Origin: Eleusine coracana subsp. coracana
Taxonomy: Eukaryota; Streptophyta; Magnoliopsida; Poales; Poaceae
NCBI GenBank assembly: GCA_032690845.1
Contig: CM064433.1
Location: 42,778,658 to 42,842,657, forward strand
Direction of reading: 5' to 3'
DNA: 64,000 bases
Shown: one piece after another, positions 43,492 through 55,410 of the stretch
Layout of the letters: each line of letters begins with the position of its first letter
How positions within the stretch are numbered: the stretch's first letter is position 1
Notes under the pieces: model-generated
The model's database searches: none
Seen by the model: only the letters and a program-made list of their open reading frames with translations
What the model was told of the DNA's origin: nothing
Program-made: the position numbers and the translations under genes

Positions 43492-44097
43492 CTGGTCTGA
43501 AAAAGCAGAAATGTGGAATATTAGATTCTCAAAAATATTTAGTGATGGAGGAACTCATGGAGTAGAGGCTTTACAATCTCACCACTAGAAAGGTAATGGT
43601 GATGAACTAAGCTAATCGATGGTTCATGAAGGATAAAAAAATTGATCAATTTATTTAATTTTATTATGCATCTATGATGGGAACTTCATTTCTTGGTTCC
43701 GGCCAACATACAACATAGGAATAACATTTTCAGGTCAGGTGAGATAAGAAGAATAAACAATCCGTGGTTGGTTCCTTTCCGTTTAGCTTATTGACATATA
43801 GCTTTCCCGGGTTGTAAAATATTGCTGATATTTATTGATTTATGTTGATATCTGGCCCAGAATATTTTGAGTTAACATATGAATAAGGGATTTGCTAATT
43901 TTTAGCTGACTGAAAGTTTAGTCAATTTTCATTCACCTTTTTGAGTCATTAGATCTAGATCTAATGATTTGTAATTATTATATAGATAATCCTACAAAAG
44001 AAAAATTTAAACACAAAGTAGCAAACCATTGACTGAAAGCTTTCAGCTGATTAAAAGTTAGAAAATATGTATGAAGAAACCTGTTTTTTTATAATAA
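43492..44097. other. AT-rich spacer, nothing recognised
   Basis: No gene, RNA or repeat with ends was seen. Confidence 0.5.
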
Positions 44098-44122
44098 CTA
44101 GATGATACCCCGCGCATTGCTA
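44098..44122 (-). mobile_element. Helitron 3' terminus
   Basis: The minus strand shows a CCTGTAGCAATGCGCGGGG-like stem, then TATCAT, CTAG (44098-44101) and T, the usual grass Helitron end. The element body should lie to the right. Its 5' end could not be identified, so the length is unknown. It may include the captured gene fragments at 45-52 kb. Confidence 0.5.
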
Positions 44123-45054
44123 CAGGATTTATAAAAGTATTTCAAGAGATTGAAAGATAGATTAATTTGGAAACAACATTATAATATTTGGATATATATC
44201 GACAACATGAGCAAAAGTAGGATCAAATAAATATACATGGCAACTTTTGAAAATGCTATGCTTTATTTATGATAGATTAAAGGCTTATTCTGGGACATCT
44301 GTAATTATTCAAGAAAGTTGTTTTAGCTGTATATGTAACACGTGCACATTAAATATTTTACTTGCTTTGCCTGAATGGTGGAGGTAAAAATAGCAATTGG
44401 AAAATTAAGTGTTTCATTTGCAAATTGTAAGCATTTCAATATAGGACAATTGCAAACTAAGACCTAATGATAAAAAAGTTGTACACTTATACAATTTTCT
44501 CTTTTCAGAATGCTTACACTATTGTTTGGCTGTCCATGCTAAGCTTCACAATAATTAGGAGGAACATGCAGTTGAACCTCTTATACAAACGCCATAGAGA
44601 TTCATTTTATTACTTGAATGACCTATAAAGACTAATTAAAGCTCTATTTTTTATCAGTTTAGATGAATATGTTCATTCTCCTATAACATGGATATAGTTG
44701 GAAACTAAAATTGGGTCAGTCATATATTAAATATTATTATGAATTATAAAATAAACTTAGTTAAATAAAACTATTCAACCAAGTATGCTGAGTCTTCTGA
44801 TAAAATAATAAAAAAGTCATACCTTAACACGTTGACATTTTTTTTTATACAGAAAAGACTTCCGGTATATCCATGTCCATTGCTACAGCAGTTTTCTGAT
44901 ATCGTGAGTAGTGTGTACCTGGAACATAAGCATGCGATGAGATATTAGCTTTAGTAAATATTAGAATGAAGTAATGCAGTAACTCTAGAGGAAAAGAATT
45001 GTTTTATAAATGGATAAATCGTTAGTGAACAAAGTGTATTAAGAACATAACAAT

Positions 45055-45078
45055 CGAGAGAGAGAGAGAGAGAGAGTG
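45055..45078 (+). repeat. (GA)n microsatellite
   Basis: A run of about 11 GA dinucleotides. Confidence 0.9.
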
Positions 45079-45293
45079 CTTCATCTCAGAAAGTGTCGAA
45101 CCAGAGCTCAAGCCTTCGACGTCGTCTACCATGCAGATCGATCCAGAGCAGAGGAGCAACCGCCGCTTGTGGGTGGTGGCCTGAGCAAGCTCCTCGCCGC
45201 CCATAATGTCCAATCTCGCCGCTTGTGTGTAGTGGCCTTCACCCGCTTCAATAAAGAAGAGGAAAGGGCCCGCAGCTCGCCAGTGGTCTGGTG

Positions 45294-45476
45294 CAAGGGT
45301 TAAAAAAAGTGCTAAAAAACCGATTGATAAACCAAATTTATCGATTAAAAACCAAAATTCCTACAGTACCTAGGTTCGGTTTTAGCGGAAAATCGACCGA
45401 TTTTAATAACCGAGCCAGAGCGGTTTTGTCAAAAACTACGAAAACCAGTCGGTTTTCAATGGTTTTTTAATCCCTG
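45294..45476. mobile_element. hAT-type MITE, 183 bp
   Basis: CAAGGGTTAAAAAA on the left faces CAGGGATTAAAAAACC (right end inverted). Eight-bp duplications GTCTGGTG and GTCTAGTG (45286-45293 and 45477-45484) differ at one base. The interior is rich in 'aaaaccg' and 'cggttttt' motifs in both orientations. Confidence 0.8.
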
Positions 45477-46399
45477 GTCTAGTGGCTTTCAGATCGGCTT
45501 GTCTGTGGCTTCCCCCTAATGACCACGACCTGCTCGATGAAATGCCTCAAGAAGGGAAGCAAATATAAAGCACTAGTTATTCAGCAGCTGTTCGAGCACA
45601 GGGGTGTGAATCTTTAAATGTGTGGTTTATAGGATCCTTAAAACCAATTATAAAGTACCAGTTTTAGAGCGTCAGCTGGATATGCCCTAACGCCCATCTT
45701 CAAGCCAAACCAATTCCCTATATAATTTAATGAAAAAAAATACAGCCCCATCCTAAATGAATTTTTGAGAATACCTCGCCGTCCTATAAGACTCATGCTA
45801 ATTTAGAGACTCGAATAAGGTGGATAGGCTCCATAAAACTCACTAAACAATCTTGCATGCAGATAGGATATAGATCAATGTGCCATCGATGACCACGTCT
45901 TTTGACAGATGCATATTCGTCCTCTTTGAAGTTCACGTCACACTTTTATTTTATCGATCTTTGTGTCTAAATTAATAAAGAATGAATGACAGGATCAGTT
46001 TTGTCATCACAGACAGCCACCCATCCAACGATCTGAGCCCTCCGTTTAACATGGGCCACCTACATCTAACCATAGGATTTGGATGGTCCCACTACATGTA
46101 AACTTTGTCTCACTCATTCCTTCACAAAAATCACTCATTTCTTTCCCCACATCCTGTTTTTTCACACTCGCGTGTAGCCTACCTTCCGCCCGTACCCACC
46201 CGGAGAGGCGCTGATCCCTGATTTCTCTCCTTTCCATTCTGTAGTGCATGCTTTTCTTTGTCAGATCTGATCCCTGGTTTATTCCTACCTCTGCCTCCTC
46301 TTCCTTCCCATTCCCTCTGAAACCCTAGCGAGTTGTCGCCACGGCCGTGACCACTCTCCTCCACCGCCTGCCCACTGCTCAGGCCAAGCCACGGCCTTC

Positions 46400-46702
46400 A
46401 TGGCGGCACACCTGATCTCCGACTTCGCAGCAACACTCACCATTGAGACATTCGTCCCCTTCACTGCTCACCTCGTCGACCCGACCTTCCGCAACGTCAC
46501 CACCACCCTGGCCCAGCTCATGACCTTCGAGATGGAGGGCCAGTTGCGCACGCCGGCGGAGGTGCTAGGTAGTGGCGATGCATGGCAGCGTGGTCCGGAG
46601 CGACGATGTCAGAAACAGTACAAAGCGACGGCGGCGGCGGCTGCGAGCGTGGCTTCGAGCAGCTCGACGTGGGCTCCTACCTCGACGCCTCGTATCAGAT
46701 AA
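46400..46702 (+). CDS. Unrecognised ORF, GC-rich island in AT-rich DNA
   Basis: ATG 46400 opens a 100-codon frame. Its first half looks protein-like (TIETFVPFTAHLVDPTF, then TTTLAQLMTFEMEGQLRT), then it becomes low-complexity Ala/Ser. An overlapping frame (about 46600-46770) reads FEQLDVGSYLDASYQIIQ, so a frameshift or splice site may join the two. The 5' flank (46150-46390) contains CT-rich, leader-like sequence. I do not recognise the family. It may be the first exon of a captured gene fragment whose later pieces lie at 48.2 and 51.3-52 kb, but that link is inference. Confidence 0.35.
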   Translation: MAAHLISDFAATLTIETFVPFTAHLVDPTFRNVTTTLAQLMTFEMEGQLRTPAEVLGSGDAWQRGPERRCQKQYKATAAAAASVASSSSTWAPTSTPRIR

Positions 46703-47199
46703 TCCAGGCAGCGATCCCGTTCCCCTCCTCGAAGGCATCAGCGGTGGCACGGCTTCGAGGAGCTGGAGGGTGGCGGCCTGCCTTCTGCTTGCTTGACGAT
46801 GACAGTGGCGATACGGGCGTGCGGCCATCCCTAGCGTCTCTCCAGCATCGAACCACTACCGCATCGCCCTCCCTTCCACTGGATCTATGGGGAATCCATG
46901 CAAGGTAACTGAAGGTCGACATGGCTTCAAGATCCACATCCCCTTGCCTTTTTTTTCACACAAATCACACATTGTATTGTTCATCAAGGGCCGCAGAAAA
47001 CAATGGTAGGGTGAGGAAATCCAACCCTACAGCGAGGAGCTGGTGTTCATCAAGGGCCGAGGTGGTCATCGGCAACTGCGGCTGTCAGTCGAGGTTGCAT
47101 GAGCATCACGACGTGATTCAATCGGAGCCAGAGGTAATCACAAGTTTGAATTCCTTCCATTTTATTATTTCTGGCCGCAGATCTCAATTCCAACCTTAA

Positions 47200-49606
47200 C
47201 TAAGTGCGGACAGATGTCTTTCTTGTGACATGTACTTTTAATTTTGCTTTGGCTACATCTGGGAAGCTCTTCTTTTAGTTTTGACACAATAGCATATTGT
47301 AATAATTGATATATGAGCAATGCATTGTCCCACAAATTCTCTCTTGTAGCTCAGACTCAGCATCGGTGATAATATTGCTTTGTAAGATAGAAGTCATTAG
47401 TCTACTATTGGAGTATACCTTGATTCTGTATACCACAAATACATTTAGTCTTGTGTTCTGGCTGCAGAGAAAATGCATGATGATTGAACTTGCCATTCAG
47501 TTCTCATGTTCAAGATGTCGATCTTACACAAGGTGAGCACAAGAGGAGACGAGTTAACAATAAAAGGAAATATGTTGGTAATTGTCTTACCTTTGAACTG
47601 CTCTTTCCAAATTTACGTACCTCCTCCCTCCTTGTCCAGCAATGTCGCATGAATTCCTGATTCATTGCCTCCTTTCTACACTGTTTGGCTTTTGCATTCA
47701 AAATGCAACATGCATGTTTTTCAGTTGATGTACATTCATGATCAAGCTATTGAAGCTTAATGCTTTTTCTATGAAAGTACCTTTTCACATAATCACTCAA
47801 TTGCTTGATGCTCCATTTTACTGAATACAAGCATCCATCTCTGTTTGTCAGAAAATTAAGGGCCTGTTTGGTTGGTGCCTAAGGTTAGTCACGCCACAGA
47901 TTCTTTACAGCTGAGTAATACAGGGAGCTCATATGTCAAGTAGAGCCTCATTTTTTCTTGTTGAGGAATGCACAAATCATTTCCTTGTGTGCTTTATTGA
48001 TTCTGTAATTCTAGAAGCTGTAATAAAAATGGCTTGTCCAATTTCTCTGCTAACCGTTTGCAAGATAAATTTGGTTATGCTTCTGTAGGTAATTTTAATG
48101 ATATCACCTATTATTTTGAGCTATGAACCAAATGCAATTATAAGTATCTTTGCAATTTAAATTTATTTACGTTAAGCAATGATTGCTTATGATTGTTGCT
48201 TTGTTTCCAGGTTATCATGCATGCAGGCACTAAAGAAGCGATGCTCTGCAGTTGAAGGAATATTTTTGGAGTTCGCAGGTATGCTGTTACTTCTTAATGG
48301 TTGATTGCTCATAAAATTTACTTTGAAATATTTAATGTTAAACATATGATCTACAGTTTTTTCTTCTATTTTTTTCACTCATTGGTAATGAAACACTGAT
48401 TTTTTTTATGAATGGTTGGTGAGATATGATAGTAGGTCACTGTCCAGTTATATGATGGTTGGTCAATATCATTTCTATATTGTTGGCCCATATTTTAAGG
48501 TTACTCAATCAATAAAACAATAACATTTCTATATTATTTGTGTCATATTTTATTCTTTGGGTAACCATCGTTTGGAATTTGTAGTTTCAATCTAGATGGT
48601 GAAAGGGGCTACTCATTCAACATTTAGTGGCCTTTCATATAATGTGGATTTCCATCATAAACTATTTTGTTTACTGAATTAAGCTGGAACTAAATGGAGT
48701 TGCCACATAAATTTCGGAGCTCCTTGGATTTTTCTTCTTTAGGTAACCATTAATTGAAATTTATAGTTTTAATCTGGATGATGAAGGGGCTACTATTTCA
48801 ACATTTTAGCCATGAGAATTATGGATGGTGTCTTTTTGTTCAATCATCCATAGGGAGTTTTTCAGTGTTGTGGTTCTGAACAAATAGAACTAATTCAATT
48901 CTGCAGAGGAAGTCTGCAGGACGTGCTGCCCTGTAACACATGACTACCAGTGGTATAATCAATTATCCTGCAGGTTAGGAGAGATAGATAACACTTTCAA
49001 CTGGTTATCTTGCAGGTTAAGAGAAATGGATAGCAAACTTCATAGTTACTAACCGTATTGATTGGGATAGATGAGTTTAAACGTTTTGTTGCTTGCCTAA
49101 TCATTATAGAAGGCCCTCAACTATTTTATAATAATCCGATATGGAGCCAAATAAATCCATATATGCAAATACAATTTATGACCCTTACTGCTATATTGTT
49201 GTTTCATATGTTTCTGAACTCTTGTTGTCATTGGGCCACTTTTTATGATCATAAATGAGGAAGTTGGACATAACTGGAGGTGCTTTCAGAACAGCGAAAA
49301 CATATTTTTATGGTCATCCTATTTTGGCGAGGAAAATAAATTCTGTCATGTTCAAATGAAATATGAAAGTTTTTATGTTTTAGCATCCTATGAGTTTTTT
49401 TTTTTGGCTCAAATGCAATTCTATTCTGTTTCTATTTCTGAACATGTTTTTCCTGATTTTTTCCCTTTTAGTTTTTAGCTAGCTGAATGTTGTTTCCCAT
49501 TTGATTATCCTTTAGTTTCCCTAGCCCATCCCTTCTAGATCCATGTCCAACACCAGGAGAATCCATTTTAGTATTTGTTTTTATTATACATAGTGCTTAA
49601 ATATTA
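47200..49606. other. AT-rich, intron-like DNA, one exon-like patch
   Basis: No long ORF is present. A patch at about 48212-48279 between an AG and a GTATG (reading LSCMQALKKRCSAVEGIFLEFA) could be a small exon. Near 47865 there is a single 'gggcctgtttggttggtgcc' motif, common at ends of grass transposons, without a partner. Confidence 0.3.
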
Positions 49607-49614
49607 TGCCCATC

Positions 49615-50125
49615 CACTGGAAAAAAAAGCGCTACTAGGCGCGATTAAGTGCGGGGCGGAGGCCTTCCGCCTTGCCTTGGGGGGTAGGCGAACCCTAGGC
49701 ATTGGGGCGTCAGTCGTCCTCGAGCTCTGCCACCGGAGCTCCATTCTGCTGGTGATTCACTGCCGAGCACATGAGGGCGCACCCCGTCACAGCTCCGCCA
49801 CCGAGCTCACGAGGTCGCGCTGCCGTAGATCTGTCATCGAGTTCACGCTAACGAGGCCACTAGGCAGCGATTGGAAGAGACGGGAAAGGAAATGGAGCGA
49901 TGGGGGCTGTGTTGAGTTGACTAGGTTCTGGGTTATATGGGTGATGGGCTGAATGGGCCACTAAATTGAGGCCCATATGATCCTTTCCTCACTTATTTTT
50001 TTTTCTTTTCTTCTTCTTTGATTGACAGATTTAGTGCATGTTTAGAGTAGATGCTGCTACAGTTGACAACGCATAGGAATGCCTAGGCATCGCCTAGGCA
50101 CGCCTAAGCGCTAGGCGGGTCCTGG
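49615..50125. mobile_element. hAT-like element, 8-bp TSD TGCCCATC
   Basis: Perfect TGCCCATC copies flank it (49607-49614 and 50126-50133). The left end is CACTGGAAAA and the right end, inverted, is CCAGGACCCGCCTAGCG. Both subterminal regions carry opposed CGCCTAG/CTAGGCG motifs. At 511 bp it has no transposase. Confidence 0.75.
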
Positions 50126-51307
50126 TGCCCATCAGTTGTTTATCAAATTGCTAGAGCTGCAGACTGATTGATCTTGTTATGCTTCTTTCATGTTTTTTTT
50201 TAACTTTTGAGTAATCAATTTAATATTCTTAGCTTAGAAAAGTTTTTTGCTTTGACCATGGTAAACCACCATTGTCACCTTGAGTAAACATTGCCTGAAT
50301 TATAAAAATGATATCTCACTGCAAGTCATTTTCATATATAGTTCTGGTGTTAGATAAAAAAATAGCTTGTATAATGTAAAACTGTCTGATAAGTGAGAAC
50401 TCGATGCGGTTTCACTCAAGGACCAGTTGCGATTAGAGTAATTCAGTTTCTTATTCCCTGGAAGTTTTTCTGAAAAATAGAAATGATTTGAATATGCTCT
50501 CTTCAGCACACGTAGAGTTGCACACATAGAGCTCTATTCAGCTTGCATGACACTTTCTTGTTCTATAGATTGGAGGTTGGAGGAGAAATAGAGAATGTGG
50601 AAAGTATGCTCATGCGGATCAGTGTGATTGGCCTAACCTACATTTTATACACTTCGATTTTTTTTGTTAATTTTCCACCGGTCTCATTATCTAGACGACT
50701 AAACCATTGTGCATCTTTCCTATATTATCACAAGAATTTAGGTTCATATGCTTAACATAAGTTTTTAATAATTTACAACAGCAAGACAGTGTATTATTCC
50801 AACAATTTAGGTTCATATGCTTAACATAAATTTTTAATCCTCACACAATTATGGTTTGAATCTTACTCCAGGTTCTTCACAATACGTTGTTCCGCTAACA
50901 AGATAGAAGCTGGGGGAGGATGCATGTGAGTAATTAAAGCATATACAAAACTACAATCTCTTTCATCAAGAAAGCAAATCATGGTTACACTTCTCATTGT
51001 AAGCAATTTTCTGATGCATTTTTTATCCCATTATCCTAATTACATCTTTTAATGGATACAAAATTTATAGAAAGTGAGATCAATTAGGTGGGGCAAAGTG
51101 AAGACCATAACCTGATATTCAATAAGAGATCAAACTTTTGGCTCACACAGTCACACCTAATGTGTCTTTTCTGGTACCATTATTCTTGTTTTGTGTAGTA
51201 ATAATCTTCTGTCGGGAGTTCTGAAGATTACAGAAAACATGTGAAGGTGAAGAGACATGTGGGTCCTGCAGTTGTTGGGAGTTTTGTTAATGGGTTATGT
51301 CTGAATC

Positions 51308-51480
51308 ATCTTGCAGGTACAGGGATTAACAAGCCAGATTTCCTCGTGATGGTGGATTTGGACCCTGCCTCCGCTACAGGCTCCCGGTCATCCATATCGG
51401 TGATGAGCTACATCATTCTGGATGGAACTCTTGCAGCTCCTGCCATGGTGATCCGTCGGCAAAGCGCCACTACTTGATCA
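51308..51480 (+). pseudogene. Selenium-binding protein exon fragment
   Basis: After a splice-acceptor-like TTGCAG at about 51312-51317, the sequence reads GTGINKPDFLVMVDLDP, then in another frame PVIHIGDELHHSGWNSCSSC and HGDPSAKRHYLIMPSLL. These are hallmark motifs of plant selenium-binding protein (SBP56 family, including the conserved CSSC). A deletion of about 19 nt at roughly 51376 causes the frame change, so the exon is broken. It is followed by GTAAG (donor-like). No other SBP exons precede it. Confidence 0.75.
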
Positions 51481-51639
51481 TGCCTTCATTGTTGTAAGTT
51501 TCAAGTGGCCATGTTCAGATAAATGAATCATTTACTCTCTTTTATTTTGCACTAAGAAATCATTTACTTAACCGACTGATTGGCTCTTGAATGTAGAATT
51601 AAAGTTGTATGGTGGTTGTGATCGTTATTTGCACGTCAG

Positions 51640-51995
51640 GTTGTGTATATGTTGTTGACACAACAACAGATCTGAGGCGCCGTCCTTGCATAAGGTGGTC
51701 CAGGCTGAGGACATAGCTGAGAAGACTGGGCTTGTCTTTCCTCACATCCCATTGCCTTGCATCTGGAGAGATCATGATTTCTTGCTTGGGAGACAAGGAG
51801 GGGAATTTGGTGATGGATCCCTTCTTTGTCCCAAAGACGCAGGACACGCTTGAAGAATTCGGTGATGGATCAAGCATTGGGCCAAACTTGGCTAAAAAAC
51901 TTATGAATTCTGTGAGGCAAAGGAAAGAACTGCATGTTGAAGAGAAAGATGTGGAGCATGGCACTAAACAGCTGACTCTCGCCAACAAAGTATAG
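51640..51995 (+). pseudogene. Chimeric fragment: selenium-binding protein fused to an EFL1-like C-terminus
   Basis: After CAG at about 51635-51640 the next SBP exon reads VYVVDTTTDLR, then (after small frame errors) SLHKVVQAEDIAEKTGLVFPH and TSHCLASGEIMISCLGDKEG. At about 51815 SBP homology stops. The same frame continues with DPFFVPKTQDTLEEFGDGSS, then KKLMNSVRQRKELHVEEKDV and a C-terminus TLANKV, stop at 51993-51995. The second part resembles the C-terminal tail of elongation-factor-like GTPase 1 (EFL1/Ria1, which releases eIF6 from 60S subunits). That assignment is from memory of the family and is less certain than SBP. The intron-exon structure is genomic, so this is DNA-level capture rather than a retrocopy. 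Confidence 0.6.
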
Positions 51996-52656
51996 TTGTG
52001 TTTTCTAGAGGTCCGGGAAATATAATCAATGTTTTTATGCAGTCATATATTGTTACCCTTTGCTGTGATATTGTTGTCTGAGATATGTATGGACTTTGTA
52101 TTCTTTCTAAAAAATAGAGATGGGCTATGTCTTGCCATGAAACATTTATGTAGCTTAAGCTTAACAATTTTAAAACTTTCGAGTTTTAGAATCTTCCGTT
52201 CTTCCCTGCCCTTGAAGAATCTGCCGATTCCCATGGCTACAATTTTGAGTGGCCTGGTATTTGATTTGCTATTTAGATGTGAATAGAGTTATGTTACATG
52301 TGTCTGTAGTAGCCTGAGAAAGTTCAATTTTCTGGGTGCATATCAGTCTCAGCCTGTAAATCTATGACCTAATGGTGTTCTCGAAGCTTCATGGAGGTAG
52401 CGATCAGTTATCAACTTTCCAGTTTGAAAATGTGGTTTTAGATTATGGTTAGTTTGAAAATCAGTGCATCAGTATTTGATTATACACCTACAGTAGATTT
52501 TGACTTGGCACGTCAATGATTTATTTTCTGTGAATGAGTTATGCATATAAAGTTTGTTTTGTTACAAGATTTTATTTGTGAATTACTCCTTTTCAGTTTG
52601 CATTTTGAGCAGGATTGAAACTGTCTTTGAAGTACATAGAGCATATTTTAATTATA

Positions 52657-52690
52657 CTAGATAAAACCCCGCGGCCTGCCGTGGGCATAT
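52657..52690 (-). mobile_element. Helitron 3' terminus
   Basis: The minus strand has a strong GC stem (CCCACGGC...GCCGCGGGG), a short spacer, CTAG (52657-52660) and T. The body would lie to the right. The 5' end was not found. Confidence 0.5.
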
Positions 52691-54370
52691 TTGAATGTAA
52701 TGTCAATCTTATGTAACTTATACATACATGAATACTCCATCTCAAAATAGATGTCGTCCCAATAGACAAAATTGAACTATGGTCAGCACAAATTCGATGT
52801 CCTAAACAACATCAATTACTGAATGGAGGAATTTCATGCATATATATTCTCAATAGATGTTGATTCGTACAATCTTTCAGTACAGTGTCATGAAAATATG
52901 TGTATTATTACATTTCAATTCAGATCAGGACACGGTAACCATATATAAGCTTCAATTCAATGAATGACCACCAATCTGAGCACAAGGAAAAAAATAATTA
53001 TAAGGAAACATCAACGTATCTCATGTGAACGAAAATGCAATCATTGTTTACACATCTTTGACACAAAACAATGGATCGTTCTACACATATGGTTACACAG
53101 ATCAATGGGATGCTTTTCCACATACACATGTTTTTTATATCCAAAGAAATGAACATACTTCACTTAAAAAAAAGGGCAGCTGGGGCATATCACATCTTTA
53201 CTCCAGTCTTCATATAATTACTTTCCTGGCTTGAATTCCTGTCCATCAAGAAGAAATTAGCATAAATATTGGCTGGATATACTGTCAGGCAAGCACATAC
53301 TCTATCAAGCTATACAAACGAAGAGAATTGACTATCTATATGACTAAATAATCTTTTAGAGAAATCACAGTTGTTATATCACAAGGAGGTGACTGAAGCT
53401 AAAACACAACTTATGTGATTCAGGTTTCCAAATAATCATGAATAGATAATAGCATCTATGAAAGCAAGGTAAGAGACTATAAGTTGTATTTCTATTCATG
53501 GAATGAATTGGGGTTTTTTTTTGTCATTTTCAACCCAAAGAAAAAGCTTATCTAGGAATACAGAAATCCTGCATGATACCATAGCAAAATCAAATGCTAC
53601 ACATCTGTCATTCAATAGGATTTTTCATCAACAACTCAAAGGTACATGAGCAAATGAAAAGTTCTTTTGCAAACTATAGGCTACAGTTGATCAGTCGTCC
53701 TGAGCTTACTTTTAAAAAGAGATAGCAGATAGCCATTGAATCATAGTTAATTACTAAATTGTACTGGCAGTTGAATCCTAATTAATAGTTAAGTCGCCGG
53801 TGCATAGTGCCACACAGAACAAATGCATCTTAGCTCAAGAGAAAAAATTGCATATCCTAAACAGTAAACACACATGTTTAAGGATGCATAAAAAATTCTT
53901 TTAGAGAAACAATAATAAGAAGCGCATCCAAAATTCCAAGTTTTCATAAGCAATAGATACAACCAAGCATCAAACTCCGTAATACATGCTTGGTGGCTTT
54001 CTTCTTATCCTGCCCTAAGTAGTGGTAGTTTTCTCTTTTCTTCCCCGGGACCTGCCGCATGCTTGGTGGCTGGTTTGTAAGGTGGCCTGGGTCACCAAGG
54101 ATTTGTTCCTCTTTGTTATTTTTGTTCCTTTATATTAATAATAATATCTACCACAGCAGGGGTTTCTCTTGCTGTATATTAAAACTCCATAATATATGAA
54201 CCAAGTGGAAGTCTCATAATATATATTATTAATACTCATTCAACCTTTTGTTTCATGAAAAAAAAGACCCATGAGCATTGCTTATTCATTCAATCATTTC
54301 TAATTTTGACATAGAAATATATTTGTTTTTATATTAATTTTTTTTATCATTTAGGATAATAAGTATAAAA
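52691..54370. other. AT-rich DNA without genes
   Basis: No ORF with family character. Near 54100-54175 the sequence resembles plant LINE 3'-UTR DNA ('ttaataataatatctaccacagcagggg'), but the ends are unclear. Confidence 0.4.
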
Positions 54371-54374
54371 AAGA

Positions 54375-54643
54375 CACATAAATGTGATGTAGTTTGTAAG
54401 ACATTTGGACTAGGGGTAGCAAGAATAAATATAGTTACCTTGAGAAACCTAAGACCAATATGCAACTTTTGAGTATAATAGTTCAGACTGTGAGGCAAGC
54501 TCATAACAGTTGTTTTCAAACTAATTGTGTCTAATTAGCAAAATAAATCTCAATAGAGCACATAAATCGGGTGTAGCTTGTAAAACATTTGGACCAGGGG
54601 TAGTAAGAATAAATATAGTTACCTTGAGAAGACTAAGACCAAT
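54375..54643 (+). repeat. 85-bp imperfect direct repeat, offset about 183 bp
   Basis: The blocks at about 54375-54459 and 54558-54643 share 'catttggac-aggggta', 'agaataaatatagttacctt' and 'ctaagaccaat' with several mismatches. The function is unknown. Confidence 0.75.
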
Positions 54644-55091
54644 TATTGATATTCTACACAACATGCGCAATAGGGCTATTATCTACCTTGCATTGTCCTC
54701 CAGAGGTCAAATTATGGTTGCATGCTTCCACGGACGAGGAGCAAGGAGCATATGATGTACAAAGGCCAATTGTCTTAATTGCTATATCAACGTAGATTGC
54801 ATTTCAATCTACGAGCTTGATGCGGTAAAAGGTTCCTTCTTCATCGGAACTGGCCACCACTTTTTCATCAATGCAGGAGTACATGGGAAAGGACATCTCG
54901 ATAAGAATTGCGTCTACGTGTCAGACATTCTCATTTAGTTTTTTATTAGGATTATGCTTTTGGGATTTGGTTTTATGTTTACATTTGCGTCAATGGTAAT
55001 GGTTCTTGTCAAATGATGGCAATTCTATGTAGTCCAACTCATGTAACTAAATAATTTTAATTGGGTTTGGTATAAATTCGCTTTTGAGAAT

Positions 55092-55125
55092 TCTGACGTG
55101 TGTGCTGCACGTGCATCACTACTAG
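55092..55125 (+). mobile_element. Helitron-like 3' terminus, plus strand
   Basis: A hairpin ACGTG-tgtgctg-CACGT is followed by GCATCACTA, CTAG (55122-55125) and T. The body would lie to the left, facing the minus-strand terminus at 52657. No 5' end was found. Confidence 0.4.
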
Positions 55126-55181
55126 TTTGTTTATAATGACTACATGTAATCTAGTTTACATAGTTTGGAATGATTTTTTCC

Positions 55182-55193
55182 TATATAAAAAAG
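55182..55193 (+). promoter_or_regulatory. Possible TATA box of A8
   Basis: TATATAAAAAAG lies 229 bp before the A8 ATG, the best TATA-like match in that flank. There is no other support. Confidence 0.25.
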
Positions 55194-55410
55194 GTAAAGG
55201 AATTTGTCAGATTAGAATAACTGTCCGAAAATCGGGCCAACTGTTGGGCTTTAAAAATTTGGTACTAGAAAAATAGCTACATTTACACAACACCCAATGG
55301 GTGTGTATGCTCGATCCCATACTCAAATAGGGTGGATCCAGCCTCAACATTAGGCATAACATTGCACGTCGTCAAAACATAACCCGTTTTGCAAGGCGAT
55401 CGCGCCGCAA

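Noticed and set aside
47865..47905. 'gggcctgtttggttggtgcc' as a transposon end
   Set aside because: Only one copy was found, with no inverted partner or target duplication nearby.
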